Shown here piece after piece: positions 1 to 5,148 of a stretch of 7,603 nucleotides of DNA. Below the pieces are notes generated by a model. It saw nothing but the letters and a program-made list of their open reading frames with translations. It was not told the origin of the DNA and made no database searches. Source of the stretch: an uncultured Rheinheimera sp. GTDB taxonomy: Bacteria > Pseudomonadota > Gammaproteobacteria > Enterobacterales > Alteromonadaceae. Location: positions 1 through 7,603 of the forward strand of contig CALTZU010000157.1 of NCBI GenBank assembly GCA_943913835.1, given 5' to 3'. A program made the position numbers and the translations under genes. How positions within the stretch are numbered: position 1 is the first letter of the stretch; every line of letters starts with the position of its first letter.

Positions 1-302
1 CTGGTATTTTCGGATCTGAAATCTTCATCAATGATGATCAGAGGGAAGTAAAAACGCATGGAGTACCCCAAGCCGGTTAAAAGTGCGCAAAGGATACTTT
101 ATTTTGCAGAAAATTCCTCTAATCCGACCTGTTTTTCCTGCAGAAAAATCGCAAATTATCTAAAATTTACCCAAAACACAGAATTGAATACGTATTCACC
201 AATGACAAAATCCGAATTGTCATGGAACTGACACAAGTTTTAACCATCTTAGCTATGGCTACAAACCAAGGTAGCTCTATTCCTGTTCTATACCTTGCGA
301 TT
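1..302. other. Left-edge region without a convincing gene
   Basis: About 300 bases with no gene I can support. Two plus-strand frames are open from the window edge, one to TAA at 49-51 (16 codons) and one to TAA at 78-80 (25 codons). Either could be the tail of a gene to the left, but the tails are too short to recognise. The rest is AT-rich and contains a perfect 12-bp palindrome GAATACGTATTC at 186-197. It also holds overlapping inverted repeats: ATGACAA (202-208) with TTGTCAT (217-223), and TGTCA (218-222) with TGACA (229-233). These lead into the terminator at 303-331, so at least part of the stretch is probably transcribed on the plus strand. Confidence 0.5.
138..166 (+). promoter_or_regulatory. 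Weak candidate promoter for the terminator-bearing transcript
   Basis: CTGCAG at 138-143 and TAAAAT at 161-166 are separated by 17 bases. The -10 matches the sigma70 consensus at five of six positions but the -35 matches at only three. It would start transcription near 173 and give an RNA of about 155 bases ending at the strong terminator. This is the best placed candidate I found, but it is not strong evidence on its own. Confidence 0.2.
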
Positions 303-331
303 CAGGGACTGCATGCAGTCCCTGCTTTTTT
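173..331 (+). ncRNA. Candidate small RNA or 3' untranslated RNA, unassigned
   Basis: The stretch ends in a textbook intrinsic terminator, has no convincing coding frame, and the next gene to the right is on the opposite strand, so the transcript stops here without serving a downstream gene. Upstream of the terminator are mutually exclusive hairpins: TTGTCA at 217-222 can pair with TGACAA at 203-208 or with TGACA at 229-233. I do not recognise any known RNA family. The 5' end is a guess from a weak promoter. The alternative is the 3' untranslated tail of a gene lying left of the window. Confidence 0.3.
303..331 (+). terminator. Strong intrinsic terminator
   Basis: Positions 303-324 form a perfect 22-base palindrome that folds into a 9-bp GC-rich stem (CAGGGACTG / CAGTCCCTG) with a CATG loop. 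It is followed by C and six T (326-331). On the minus strand no T tract follows the stem, so it acts only on plus-strand transcription and does not serve the minus-strand small gene at 366-572. Confidence 0.88.
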
Positions 332-365
332 GCATTTTTATATGCGATTCACTGTCAAACAAAAT

Positions 366-572
366 CTAAATACCTGAATAATCCTGGCCAGCAGCCGGAC
401 CTTGCTCTATGTAGTAACCTGCTTCTGTCAGTAAATCCAACAATTCTTCTTCGCTGACTCCTACTGCGCGTAAATGTTGTTCAGCCTCTTCCACAGCTTT
501 GCCCCGCTGTAGATCTGTCCTGATAGTTTTAATATGCACAGAGCGCATAAATTCAGATGTTCTTTTGCCCAT
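366..572 (-). CDS. Small hypothetical protein (68 aa)
   Basis: I do not recognise this protein. From ATG 572 it is 68 residues, soluble and without a membrane segment. The N-terminal third is basic (GKRTSEFMRSVHIKTIRTDLQRGK) and the rest is acidic and helix-prone (about residues 27-53), ending in a Gly/Ala-rich tail. An ATG at 590 is in frame, but the one at 572 has a Shine-Dalgarno GGAG seven bases upstream (580-583) while the upstream ATG has none, so I chose 572. It stands alone: mtgA ends 137 bases upstream on the same strand and a plus-strand terminator lies beyond its stop. The intergenic DNA upstream contains a Pho-box-like repeat at 672-700, which might control it. The good ribosome-binding site and mixed-charge sequence make it a plausible gene, but no family or function can be stated. 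Confidence 0.6.
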   Translation of the reverse strand: MGKRTSEFMRSVHIKTIRTDLQRGKAVEEAEQHLRAVGVSEEELLDLLTEAGYYIEQGPAAGQDYSGI

Positions 573-579
573 GATTAAA

Positions 580-583
580 CTCC
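580..583 (-). promoter_or_regulatory. Ribosome-binding site deciding the start of the 68-aa gene
   Basis: On the minus strand GGAG is followed by seven bases and then ATG at 572. The alternative ATG at 590 has no purine-rich site upstream. Confidence 0.6.
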
Positions 584-671
584 GCTTCATCTATTCAGTT
601 GCGGCGGATCCTAAACAGCCTGAACAAAGTTTGCATCGAAAAAACGCCGAAAATCAGAAATCTTCACTGAA

Positions 672-700
672 CCGTCATGCAAAAGTCATAAAAAAGTCAT
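672..700 (+). promoter_or_regulatory. Pho-box-like triple direct repeat
   Basis: Three 7-base units read CCGTCAT (672-678), AAGTCAT (683-689) and AAGTCAT (694-700), separated by 4-base spacers GCAA and AAAA, giving an exact 11-bp period. PhoB sites are known to be 7-bp direct repeats of the CTGTCAT type with 4-bp AT-rich spacers at this period. All units keep GTCAT but lack the leading CT. The plus-strand orientation points into the 3' end of mtgA; the nearest start codon that could be controlled is the minus-strand gene at 572, which would be in the less usual orientation. No convincing promoter was found next to it. Confidence 0.35.
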
Positions 701-709
701 ACTAGGTTA

Positions 710-1405
710 TCACCTATTCAAACGACGTTCTATTGGTGCCAATTGCCTCATTTGTTTTAAAATCCATTGCTGGCGCTTGAATACATAAGGCGATGGACTT
801 TGTACTTTAAACCTTAGTGGATTAGGTAATACAGCGGCTAATAAAGCGGCCTGATGACGACTCAACTTGCTGGCAGGTCGCTTAAAAAACTTTTGGGCCG
901 CCGCTTCAACACCAAAAACTCCCGGGCCAAATTCCACGCTGTTCAAATAAACTTCTAAAATACGCTCCTTACCCCAACACACTTCAATCAAGCTGGTAAA
1001 CACCAATTCAAGCCCTTTACGGAACCAACTGCGGCCTGTCCATAAAAATACATTCTTCGCTGTTTGCTGGCTGATGGTAGAAGCCCCACGTACTTTCCGG
1101 CCTTTACTGTTGTATTCAAGAGCTTTTTCAATAGCGACAGTATCAAAACCATAATGATCCGGAAATTTTTGATCCTCTGCCGCCACAACAGCTTGTTTCA
1201 TTGCCGCAGAGATTTGCTCAAAAGGCACCCAATGGTGCTGTAATTCATAACTTTTGTGATTATTCCAAAGCGCCTGAATTTGTCGCTCTATCATCACGCC
1301 CGTGACAGGAACAGGCACAAAAGCAAATAAAATGACCAGACTCAAAGCCAGGATAGTCAGGTATTTTATAATCCGAAGCAGCCTGTGAAACCAAAGTGAA
1401 ATCAA
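710..1405 (-). CDS. mtgA: Monofunctional biosynthetic peptidoglycan transglycosylase
   Basis: This is a family GT51 glycosyltransferase that polymerises lipid II into glycan strands at the outer face of the inner membrane, without a transpeptidase domain. Numbering from the longest frame (TTG 1465, 251 aa), a membrane segment spans about residues 33-52. It is followed by AAEDQKFPDHYGFD (catalytic Glu97), RGASTISQQTAKN (126-138), the RKGLE segment and KERILEVYLNSVEFG (second conserved Glu171). The C-terminal NPLRFKVQSPS block matches enterobacterial MtgA. The start is uncertain because there is no in-frame ATG before the membrane segment. TTG 1465 lies inside the 3' arm of the tyrA terminator and has no ribosome-binding site. 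TTG 1405 gives 231 aa with a GGA nine bases upstream and a length close to the E. coli protein (242 aa), so I prefer it. It lies 116 bases after the tyrA stop and is probably not a regular member of that operon. Confidence 0.95.
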   Translation of the reverse strand: MISLWFHRLLRIIKYLTILALSLVILFAFVPVPVTGVMIERQIQALWNNHKSYELQHHWVPFEQISAAMKQAVVAAEDQKFPDHYGFDTVAIEKALEYNSKGRKVRGASTISQQTAKNVFLWTGRSWFRKGLELVFTSLIEVCWGKERILEVYLNSVEFGPGVFGVEAAAQKFFKRPASKLSRHQAALLAAVLPNPLRFKVQSPSPYVFKRQQWILKQMRQLAPIERRLNR

Positions 1406-1445
1406 TGACTTTTTCCATAAAATATTCAGCTGTTTAATAGATTTC

Positions 1446-1451
1446 AGTGTA
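1446..1451 (-). promoter_or_regulatory. Possible mtgA -10 element
   Basis: On the minus strand the sequence TTTACACTGAAA contains TACACT, a fair -10 hexamer in a context resembling extended sigmaS -10 elements. There is no good -35 hexamer 17 bases upstream. It would start RNA near 1439, just after the tyrA terminator and 34 bases before TTG 1405. This would allow mtgA its own transcription. The evidence is weak. Confidence 0.25.
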
Positions 1452-1463
1452 AAGCGCCTGCGC

Positions 1464-1496
1464 AAAATCAGCCAGCTTTAGTTGCCGGCTGATTTT
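1464..1496 (-). terminator. Intrinsic terminator of the aroF-tyrA operon
   Basis: In minus-strand RNA, AAAATCAGCCGGC (1496-1484) pairs with GCTGGCTGATTTT (1476-1464) through 13 pairs, one of them G-U, around a 7-base loop. The stem ends in four U. On the plus strand the wobble becomes an A-C mismatch, so the structure fits minus-strand use. It begins 25 bases after the tyrA stop codon. Confidence 0.8.
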
Positions 1497-1521
1497 ATTT
1501 CTGGTTGAGGGGGAAAGGAAT

Positions 1522-2667
1522 TTAACTACGTTCGTCTGAGGCTTTTTGTAACAAACGCCGGCTTTCCTGCAGAAACTGCTCTGCCAGAGGGCCGAAAAAT
1601 TGTTGTCCTTTTGCAAATTCAGCCATTAAACCAGCTTTATCCCGCGCTGCGAGTAAATGCGATAACTGATTAAAACGATGTTGATAGCGTTGTAATAAAC
1701 CAGTGACTGAACTGGACGACAGCATAATGTCTGCATACAACTCTGCATTTTGCGCAAACAAACGTCCAACCATAGCCAGTTCCAGCCGGTAAATAGGTGA
1801 ACTCAATTCCAGTAGTTGTTGTAAATCGGCCTGCTCTTCTGCCAGGTGCACACCGTACACCAGTGAACTGAAGTGGCGCATCGCTTGAATGAGCTGCATC
1901 AGATCATCGTGCTGCTGCGCAGACTTTTCTGTCAGCACAGCCCCCCAAACTTTGAATTGCTTAATTAGCCATTGGTACTTTTCGACATCGCGACCATGAC
2001 TGACCACTACGACCTGTTTAGCTATATTACTGATATCAGGACCAAACATTGGATGCAAACCTACTACAGCACCACTGTGTCTGGTCAACATGGCACTCAA
2101 AGGACCTGTTTTGGTGCTGGTTAAATCAGCAAGTACAGTTTCTTCATCTAATTGTGGTAACTGAGTTATGACCTGTTCAGTTACAGCTATAGGTACAGCA
2201 ACCAGCACTAAAGCAGCACCCAGGACCAATTCTTCTGCCTGATGCCAGTTATATTGCTCCAGAACCTCAACACTGTAACCTGAACGCTTGAATAAGCTAA
2301 CAAAACGTTTACCTAAAGCACCGTCACCACCCACTACTACGATTTTGTCACCAGGATTGCGGCAACAAACAAAGCCTGCTTCCTGAGTCTGATAGGATTC
2401 ACGCATCACACGACGCAATACATCTTCAATCAGATCAGCCGAAACACCAGCTTGTTCAGCCTGCTCACGACGGGCTTTAATCAACGCCTGTTCGCGCTCT
2501 GGCACATACAAAGGTAAAGCAAACTGTTGCTTCACACGCCCCACTTGTGCAGTAACAGCGGCTCTTTTCGCTAACAGTTCGACCAGTTGGCTATCCAACT
2601 GATCAATCTGCTGTCGCAAAGGTAACAAAGCGGACATAGGGTCTTGTGTAACTACAGGGTCATTCAT
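1522..2667 (-). CDS. tyrA: Chorismate mutase / prephenate dehydrogenase (T-protein)
   Basis: This bifunctional cytoplasmic enzyme converts chorismate to prephenate and then, with NAD+, to 4-hydroxyphenylpyruvate for tyrosine synthesis. Its 381 residues compare with 373 in E. coli. The AroQ-type mutase domain covers about residues 11-95 (LRQQIDQLD, LLAKRAAVT, LPLYVPEREQ, LIEDVLRRVMRESYQ). The dehydrogenase follows from about 107, with the nucleotide-binding loop VVGGDGALG (111-119). It also has GLHPMFGPD with catalytic His205 (E. coli His197), QHDDLM with His253 (E. coli His245), and QAMRHF with His265, which corresponds to the E. coli residue linked to tyrosine inhibition. The block SSPIYRLELAMVGRLFAQ is nearly identical to E. 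coli. ATG 2667 starts nine bases after the aroF stop, indicating translation as part of one operon. Met11 is an alternative start aligning with the E. coli N-terminus. No damage is seen. Confidence 0.97.
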   Translation of the reverse strand: MNDPVVTQDPMSALLPLRQQIDQLDSQLVELLAKRAAVTAQVGRVKQQFALPLYVPEREQALIKARREQAEQAGVSADLIEDVLRRVMRESYQTQEAGFVCCRNPGDKIVVVGGDGALGKRFVSLFKRSGYSVEVLEQYNWHQAEELVLGAALVLVAVPIAVTEQVITQLPQLDEETVLADLTSTKTGPLSAMLTRHSGAVVGLHPMFGPDISNIAKQVVVVSHGRDVEKYQWLIKQFKVWGAVLTEKSAQQHDDLMQLIQAMRHFSSLVYGVHLAEEQADLQQLLELSSPIYRLELAMVGRLFAQNAELYADIMLSSSSVTGLLQRYQHRFNQLSHLLAARDKAGLMAEFAKGQQFFGPLAEQFLQESRRLLQKASDERS

Positions 2668-2676
2668 ATAACTATC

Positions 2677-3747
2677 TCAGGCAGCAACTTCAGCTGCAGA
2701 TTCTTGTGACGAAAGCTGTTGATCTAAATCTTCCAACAAGCCTGCTGTAGTGGCCCAGTCGATACAGGCATCTGTGACAGATACGCCATAAAGCTCTGCT
2801 TTACCATCCACTAAATCCTGACGGCCGGCATGAATATGGCTCTCCAGCATAATACCAATAATAGATTTATTGCCTTTGATCCTTTGCTCAAGCACAGCCT
2901 GAGCCACAATACCTTGTCTATTGTGATCTTTGCTGGAGTTACCATGGCTGCAATCGATCACCAGTCCTTCAGGTAAACCATGTTTACGCAGCGCAGTTAG
3001 CGCCGCCTGAACACTTTCTTCGTCGTAGTTAGGTTTAGAACCACCACGTAAAATCACGTGTCCGTCCGGATTACCTGCAGTCTGTACCAAAGACACCTGA
3101 CCTTTTTGGTTAATGCCAATGAAGCTGTGCCCACTGGCGGCAGATTGCAGCGCATTCAGAGCAATATTTAAATTACCGTCCGTACCATTTTTAAAACCGA
3201 CTGGCATAGACAAACCGCTGGCCATTTCGCGGTGTGTTTGTGATTCGACAGTACGGGCTCCAACAGCAGCCCAACTGATTAAGTCTGATAAATATTGTGG
3301 ACTGATAGGATCAAGCGCTTCAGTTGCAGCAGGCAATTCCATCTCGACCAAATCCAGTAACAAACGACGGCCTTTGGTTAAGCCTGTTTCCAGATCAAAG
3401 GAATCATCCAGATGTGGATCATTGATAAAACCTTTCCAGCCTACTGTAGTACGGGGTTTTTCAAAGTACACCCGCATCACTATGTACAAAGTATCTTTGT
3501 ATTGCAGTTGTAGCTGCTTAAGACGTCGGGCGTAATCCATCGCGGATACAGGATCATGAATGGAGCAAGGCCCGGTAATGACCAGCAAGCGAGAGTCACG
3601 GCCGTGCACTATATCTGCTATTTCCTGGCGGGATTTCTGAATAAAGTCTGATCCTGCATCAGATAAAGGTAAAGCTTGCTTTAATACTGCAGGCGGACTT
3701 AATAACTGCTCCGAAACTATACGTAAATCGTCAACTATTTTGCTCAT
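2677..3747 (-). CDS. aroF: 3-deoxy-7-phosphoheptulonate synthase, AroF (tyrosine-sensitive) type
   Basis: The enzyme condenses phosphoenolpyruvate and erythrose 4-phosphate to DAHP, the first step of the shikimate pathway. ATG 3747 has an AGGAGC ribosome-binding site six bases upstream and gives 356 residues, exactly the E. coli AroF length; a longer frame to TTG 3780 has no support. Metal ligands Cys61 (GPCSIHD), His268 (DCSHGNS), Glu302 (LESHIH) and Asp326 (SVTDAC) fall at the same numbers as in the E. coli class I enzymes. MRVYFEKPRTTVGWKG (91-106) and GFKNGTDG (184-191) are intact. TEALDP.SPQYL, GLSMPVGF and FIGINQ.GQV favour the AroF isozyme over AroG and AroH, and the coupling to tyrA with a TyrR box agrees. 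Tyrosine as the inhibitor is inferred. The N-terminal VDDLRI is more like AroG than AroF. Confidence 0.96.
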   Translation of the reverse strand: MSKIVDDLRIVSEQLLSPPAVLKQALPLSDAGSDFIQKSRQEIADIVHGRDSRLLVITGPCSIHDPVSAMDYARRLKQLQLQYKDTLYIVMRVYFEKPRTTVGWKGFINDPHLDDSFDLETGLTKGRRLLLDLVEMELPAATEALDPISPQYLSDLISWAAVGARTVESQTHREMASGLSMPVGFKNGTDGNLNIALNALQSAASGHSFIGINQKGQVSLVQTAGNPDGHVILRGGSKPNYDEESVQAALTALRKHGLPEGLVIDCSHGNSSKDHNRQGIVAQAVLEQRIKGNKSIIGIMLESHIHAGRQDLVDGKAELYGVSVTDACIDWATTAGLLEDLDQQLSSQESAAEVAA

Positions 3748-3753
3748 TTGAAT

Positions 3754-3759
3754 GCTCCT
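3754..3759 (-). promoter_or_regulatory. Ribosome-binding site fixing the aroF start
   Basis: AGGAGC on the minus strand lies six bases before ATG 3747. It lies within the extra 33 bases that a TTG 3780 start would translate, which argues for 3747. Confidence 0.85.
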
Positions 3760-3818
3760 GTTTGCATCATGCGTTGCCAAAGCGCCGGTTTTTACTTGAT
3801 AAATGCAAGCAGAACACC

Positions 3819-3836
3819 AGTAAACTTATATTTACA
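3819..3836 (-). promoter_or_regulatory. TyrR box upstream of aroF
   Basis: On the minus strand TGTAAA, six bases (TATAAG) and TTTACT match the TyrR consensus TGTAAA-N6-TTTACA at 11 of its 12 specified positions. It lies between the predicted promoter and the aroF start, about 24 to 41 bases after the predicted start of transcription. That placement fits repression of aroF-tyrA by TyrR with tyrosine. TyrR itself is not in the window. Confidence 0.75.
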
Positions 3837-3866
3837 ACACGTATTTATTTAATTACGAATGTGGTC

Positions 3867-3895
3867 ATATTAAAAACCGAAAGCACTCAAGTCAA
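3867..3895 (-). promoter_or_regulatory. Sigma70-type promoter of aroF-tyrA
   Basis: On the minus strand TTGACT (3895-3890), a 17-base spacer and TAATAT (3872-3867) each match the consensus at five of six positions. Transcription would start near 3860, leaving a leader of about 113 bases that contains the TyrR box. This is the best promoter in the 356-base gap (3748-4103) between the divergent genes. Confidence 0.7.
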
Positions 3896-3949
3896 CCTTT
3901 AAAGTCAAATAAATTGAGGGTAAAACCGAAATTCAGGAAACCAGAAACA

Positions 3950-3967
3950 AGTAAACTTTTAATTACA
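3950..3967 (-). promoter_or_regulatory. Possible second, weaker TyrR box
   Basis: On the minus strand TGTAAT, six bases and TTTACT differ from the TyrR consensus at two of the 12 specified positions. It lies about 55 bases upstream of the predicted -35. It is 131 bases from the first box, about 12.5 helical turns, so the two would not obviously face the same side. It could also be chance in AT-rich DNA. Confidence 0.35.
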
Positions 3968-4055
3968 CCCAAGTCCATCCCTAACCAAAGTGAATTCTGA
4001 GGCTATTTCTACAGCACGGCGGTCAGGTGAAGGTTGGAATAATATCTGATGAAGT

Positions 4056-4068
4056 TGGTCTACACTGA
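4056..4068 (+). promoter_or_regulatory. Possible sigmaS-type extended -10 before the DUF3135-like gene
   Basis: TCTACACTGAA within this stretch follows the extended sigmaS -10 pattern KCTAYRCTTAA with one mismatch. No good -35 is visible 17 bases upstream, which is tolerated by sigmaS. It would start RNA near 4073, about 30 bases before the start codon at 4104. An alternative TAATAT at 4040-4045 has no usable -35. Confidence 0.3.
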
Positions 4069-4103
4069 AAGCTGAGGCTTCAAGACTTTGTAAAGGCGGC
4101 TCT

Positions 4104-4454
4104 ATGGCAAGTTCAACTTACTCTCCATTGCCAGCATTTGACGAATTGCTCTGCATGGCAAAACAGAATCCAGCCGCGCTGGATGAGCTGCAACAAAAAC
4201 TGAACCAGGAACTGATTGATGCGCAAAGCGACGACAGAGGGCGTAAAGCTATTCAACAAACTCTGTTCAGGTTACAGTCAGAACAATTTCGTTATAAAGC
4301 CCCATTAGTCCGACTGACCAGAGCTTATCAGTTAATGTTGTCAGAAATGAGCCGGATGCAGGGTGCTCTTGAACAGTTGTGCATGGCACAAGAACCTCAG
4401 CCTAAGCCTTCTGCAGTCGTTTTACCTTTCAGGTCAAAGAGTCAGGAGCAATAA
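4104..4454 (+). CDS. DUF3135-like small protein (116 aa)
   Basis: The protein opens with LPAFDELLCMAKQNPAALDELQQKLNQELIDA (residues 9-40). This fits my recollection of the DUF3135 family of short gammaproteobacterial proteins, whose function is unknown. The whole of residues 10-95 is predicted helical and charged, with no membrane segment or signal peptide. The second half is basic and Met/Gln-rich (FRYKAPLVRLTRAYQLMLSEMSRMQGALEQL), followed by a proline-containing tail from about residue 96. ATG 4104 has AAAGG seven bases upstream (4092-4096). The gene is divergent from aroF and lies 103 bases before the HTH-receiver gene on the same strand. That downstream gene has its own promoter, so a joint operon is possible but not required. 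The family assignment is from memory of the N-terminal motif, not from a search. Confidence 0.75.
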   Translation: MASSTYSPLPAFDELLCMAKQNPAALDELQQKLNQELIDAQSDDRGRKAIQQTLFRLQSEQFRYKAPLVRLTRAYQLMLSEMSRMQGALEQLCMAQEPQPKPSAVVLPFRSKSQEQ

Positions 4455-4490
4455 GTGAGAAAAAAGCCGTTGAAAATCACAAAAAATAAA

Positions 4491-4520
4491 GTGACAGCGA
4501 CCTGTGTTCTCGTCTAGAAT
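4491..4520 (+). promoter_or_regulatory. Promoter of the HTH-receiver gene
   Basis: GTGACA (4491-4496), an 18-base spacer and TAGAAT (4515-4520) each match the sigma70 consensus at five of six positions. RNA would start near 4527 and have a leader of about 31 bases. No ribosome-binding site is visible in that leader. Confidence 0.55.
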
Positions 4521-4557
4521 TGATAAAAATACAAAATATGATACCCATTAGCCCCGT

Positions 4558-5136
4558 ATGAACAAAAGTAAACACACAGAACCTTTACTGTCGACTCAAC
4601 AAGCTGCTGATTTACTTGGTGTTTCTTTACGCACCGTGCAGTTATGGGTAGAAAAAGGTGCTCTGGATGCCTGGAAAACACCAGGTGGCCATCGCCGTGT
4701 CACTCAGTCTTCTGTCGAACGCCTTCTGCTGAAAAATCAGACTCAGCCTGTTGATAATTCAGTACGCATTCTACTCGCAGAAGATGATGAACTACTCAAA
4801 CAGCTTTACAGCCTGCAAATTGAATCCTGGGGATTGCCTATCAGTTTGCAATCTGTCACTAACGGTATAGCAGGTTTATTAAAAATCGGCGAATGGGCGC
4901 CGCAAATTCTGATTACGGATTTGCAGATGCCCGAACTGGACGGCTTTCAGATGATCCGTGAGCTGAAATTATCTCCGCGCCACGAGAATATGAAAATCAT
5001 AGTAGTCACGGCCCTCACAGATGCTGAGATTACATCAGGCGGTGGTTTACCTGACACTGTTCAGCTGATGCGTAAACCTTTGCTGTTCAGCGACTTAAAA
5101 GACCGCTTAGAAAAGTTACTACAAGAGCTGCATTAA
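4558..5136 (+). CDS. Response regulator with N-terminal excisionase/MerR-like HTH and C-terminal receiver domain
   Basis: Residues 10-58 form a winged helix-turn-helix of the HTH_17 type: LLSTQQAADLLGVSLRTVQLWVEKG, then the wing residues TPGGHRRV. Such domains bind DNA in excisionases and MerR/BldC-like regulators. Residues 68-190 form a complete receiver domain with an acidic pocket (Glu75-Asp76-Asp77), phospho-acceptor Asp121 in ILITDLQMPELDGF, Thr151 and Lys173 (MRKP). Phosphorylation is therefore expected to control DNA binding. The domain order is the reverse of common response regulators, which have the receiver first. No histidine kinase is nearby, so the partner is elsewhere. ATG 4558 lacks a Shine-Dalgarno site. 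The gene has its own promoter and ends in a terminator overlapping its stop codon, so it is probably monocistronic. Targets are unknown; the neighbouring DUF3135-like gene is one possibility. Confidence 0.9.
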   Translation: MNKSKHTEPLLSTQQAADLLGVSLRTVQLWVEKGALDAWKTPGGHRRVTQSSVERLLLKNQTQPVDNSVRILLAEDDELLKQLYSLQIESWGLPISLQSVTNGIAGLLKIGEWAPQILITDLQMPELDGFQMIRELKLSPRHENMKIIVVTALTDAEITSGGGLPDTVQLMRKPLLFSDLKDRLEKLLQELH

Positions 5137-5148
5137 TCGCAGCTTTTT
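5126..5148 (+). terminator. Terminator spanning the stop codon of the HTH-receiver gene
   Basis: AGCTGC (5126-5131), a 7-base loop and GCAGCT (5139-5144) form a perfect stem, with a run of T through 5148. The stop codon TAA (5134-5136) sits in the loop. Confidence 0.7.

Noticed and set aside
222..377. 51-codon plus-strand frame beginning MELTQVLTILAMATNQG
   Set aside because: No ribosome-binding site, the strong terminator at 303-331 lies inside it, and its end overlaps the minus-strand small gene.
499..705. 68-codon plus-strand frame opposite the small minus-strand gene
   Set aside because: It is antisense to the 68-aa gene with a good ribosome-binding site, its tail is Lys/Ser-rich low-quality sequence, and no family is recognisable.
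703..716. Hairpin TAGGT-TATC-ACCTA over the mtgA stop codon as a terminator
   Set aside because: The stem has only 5 AT-rich pairs and is not directly followed by a T run; the nearby T tracts belong to the 11-bp repeat.
3113..3535. 140-codon plus-strand frame inside aroF
   Set aside because: It is the antisense shadow of a highly conserved aroF; its Ser/Arg/Cys-rich translation has no domain.
3789..3804. TTTAC...TAAAT as another TyrR box
   Set aside because: The half-sites are in the inverted order compared with TGTAAA-N6-TTTACA and the spacing is wrong.
3748..4103. Attenuator or leader peptide in the aroF leader
   Set aside because: No tyrosine- or phenylalanine-rich short frame and no terminator hairpin before aroF; operator control explains the region better.
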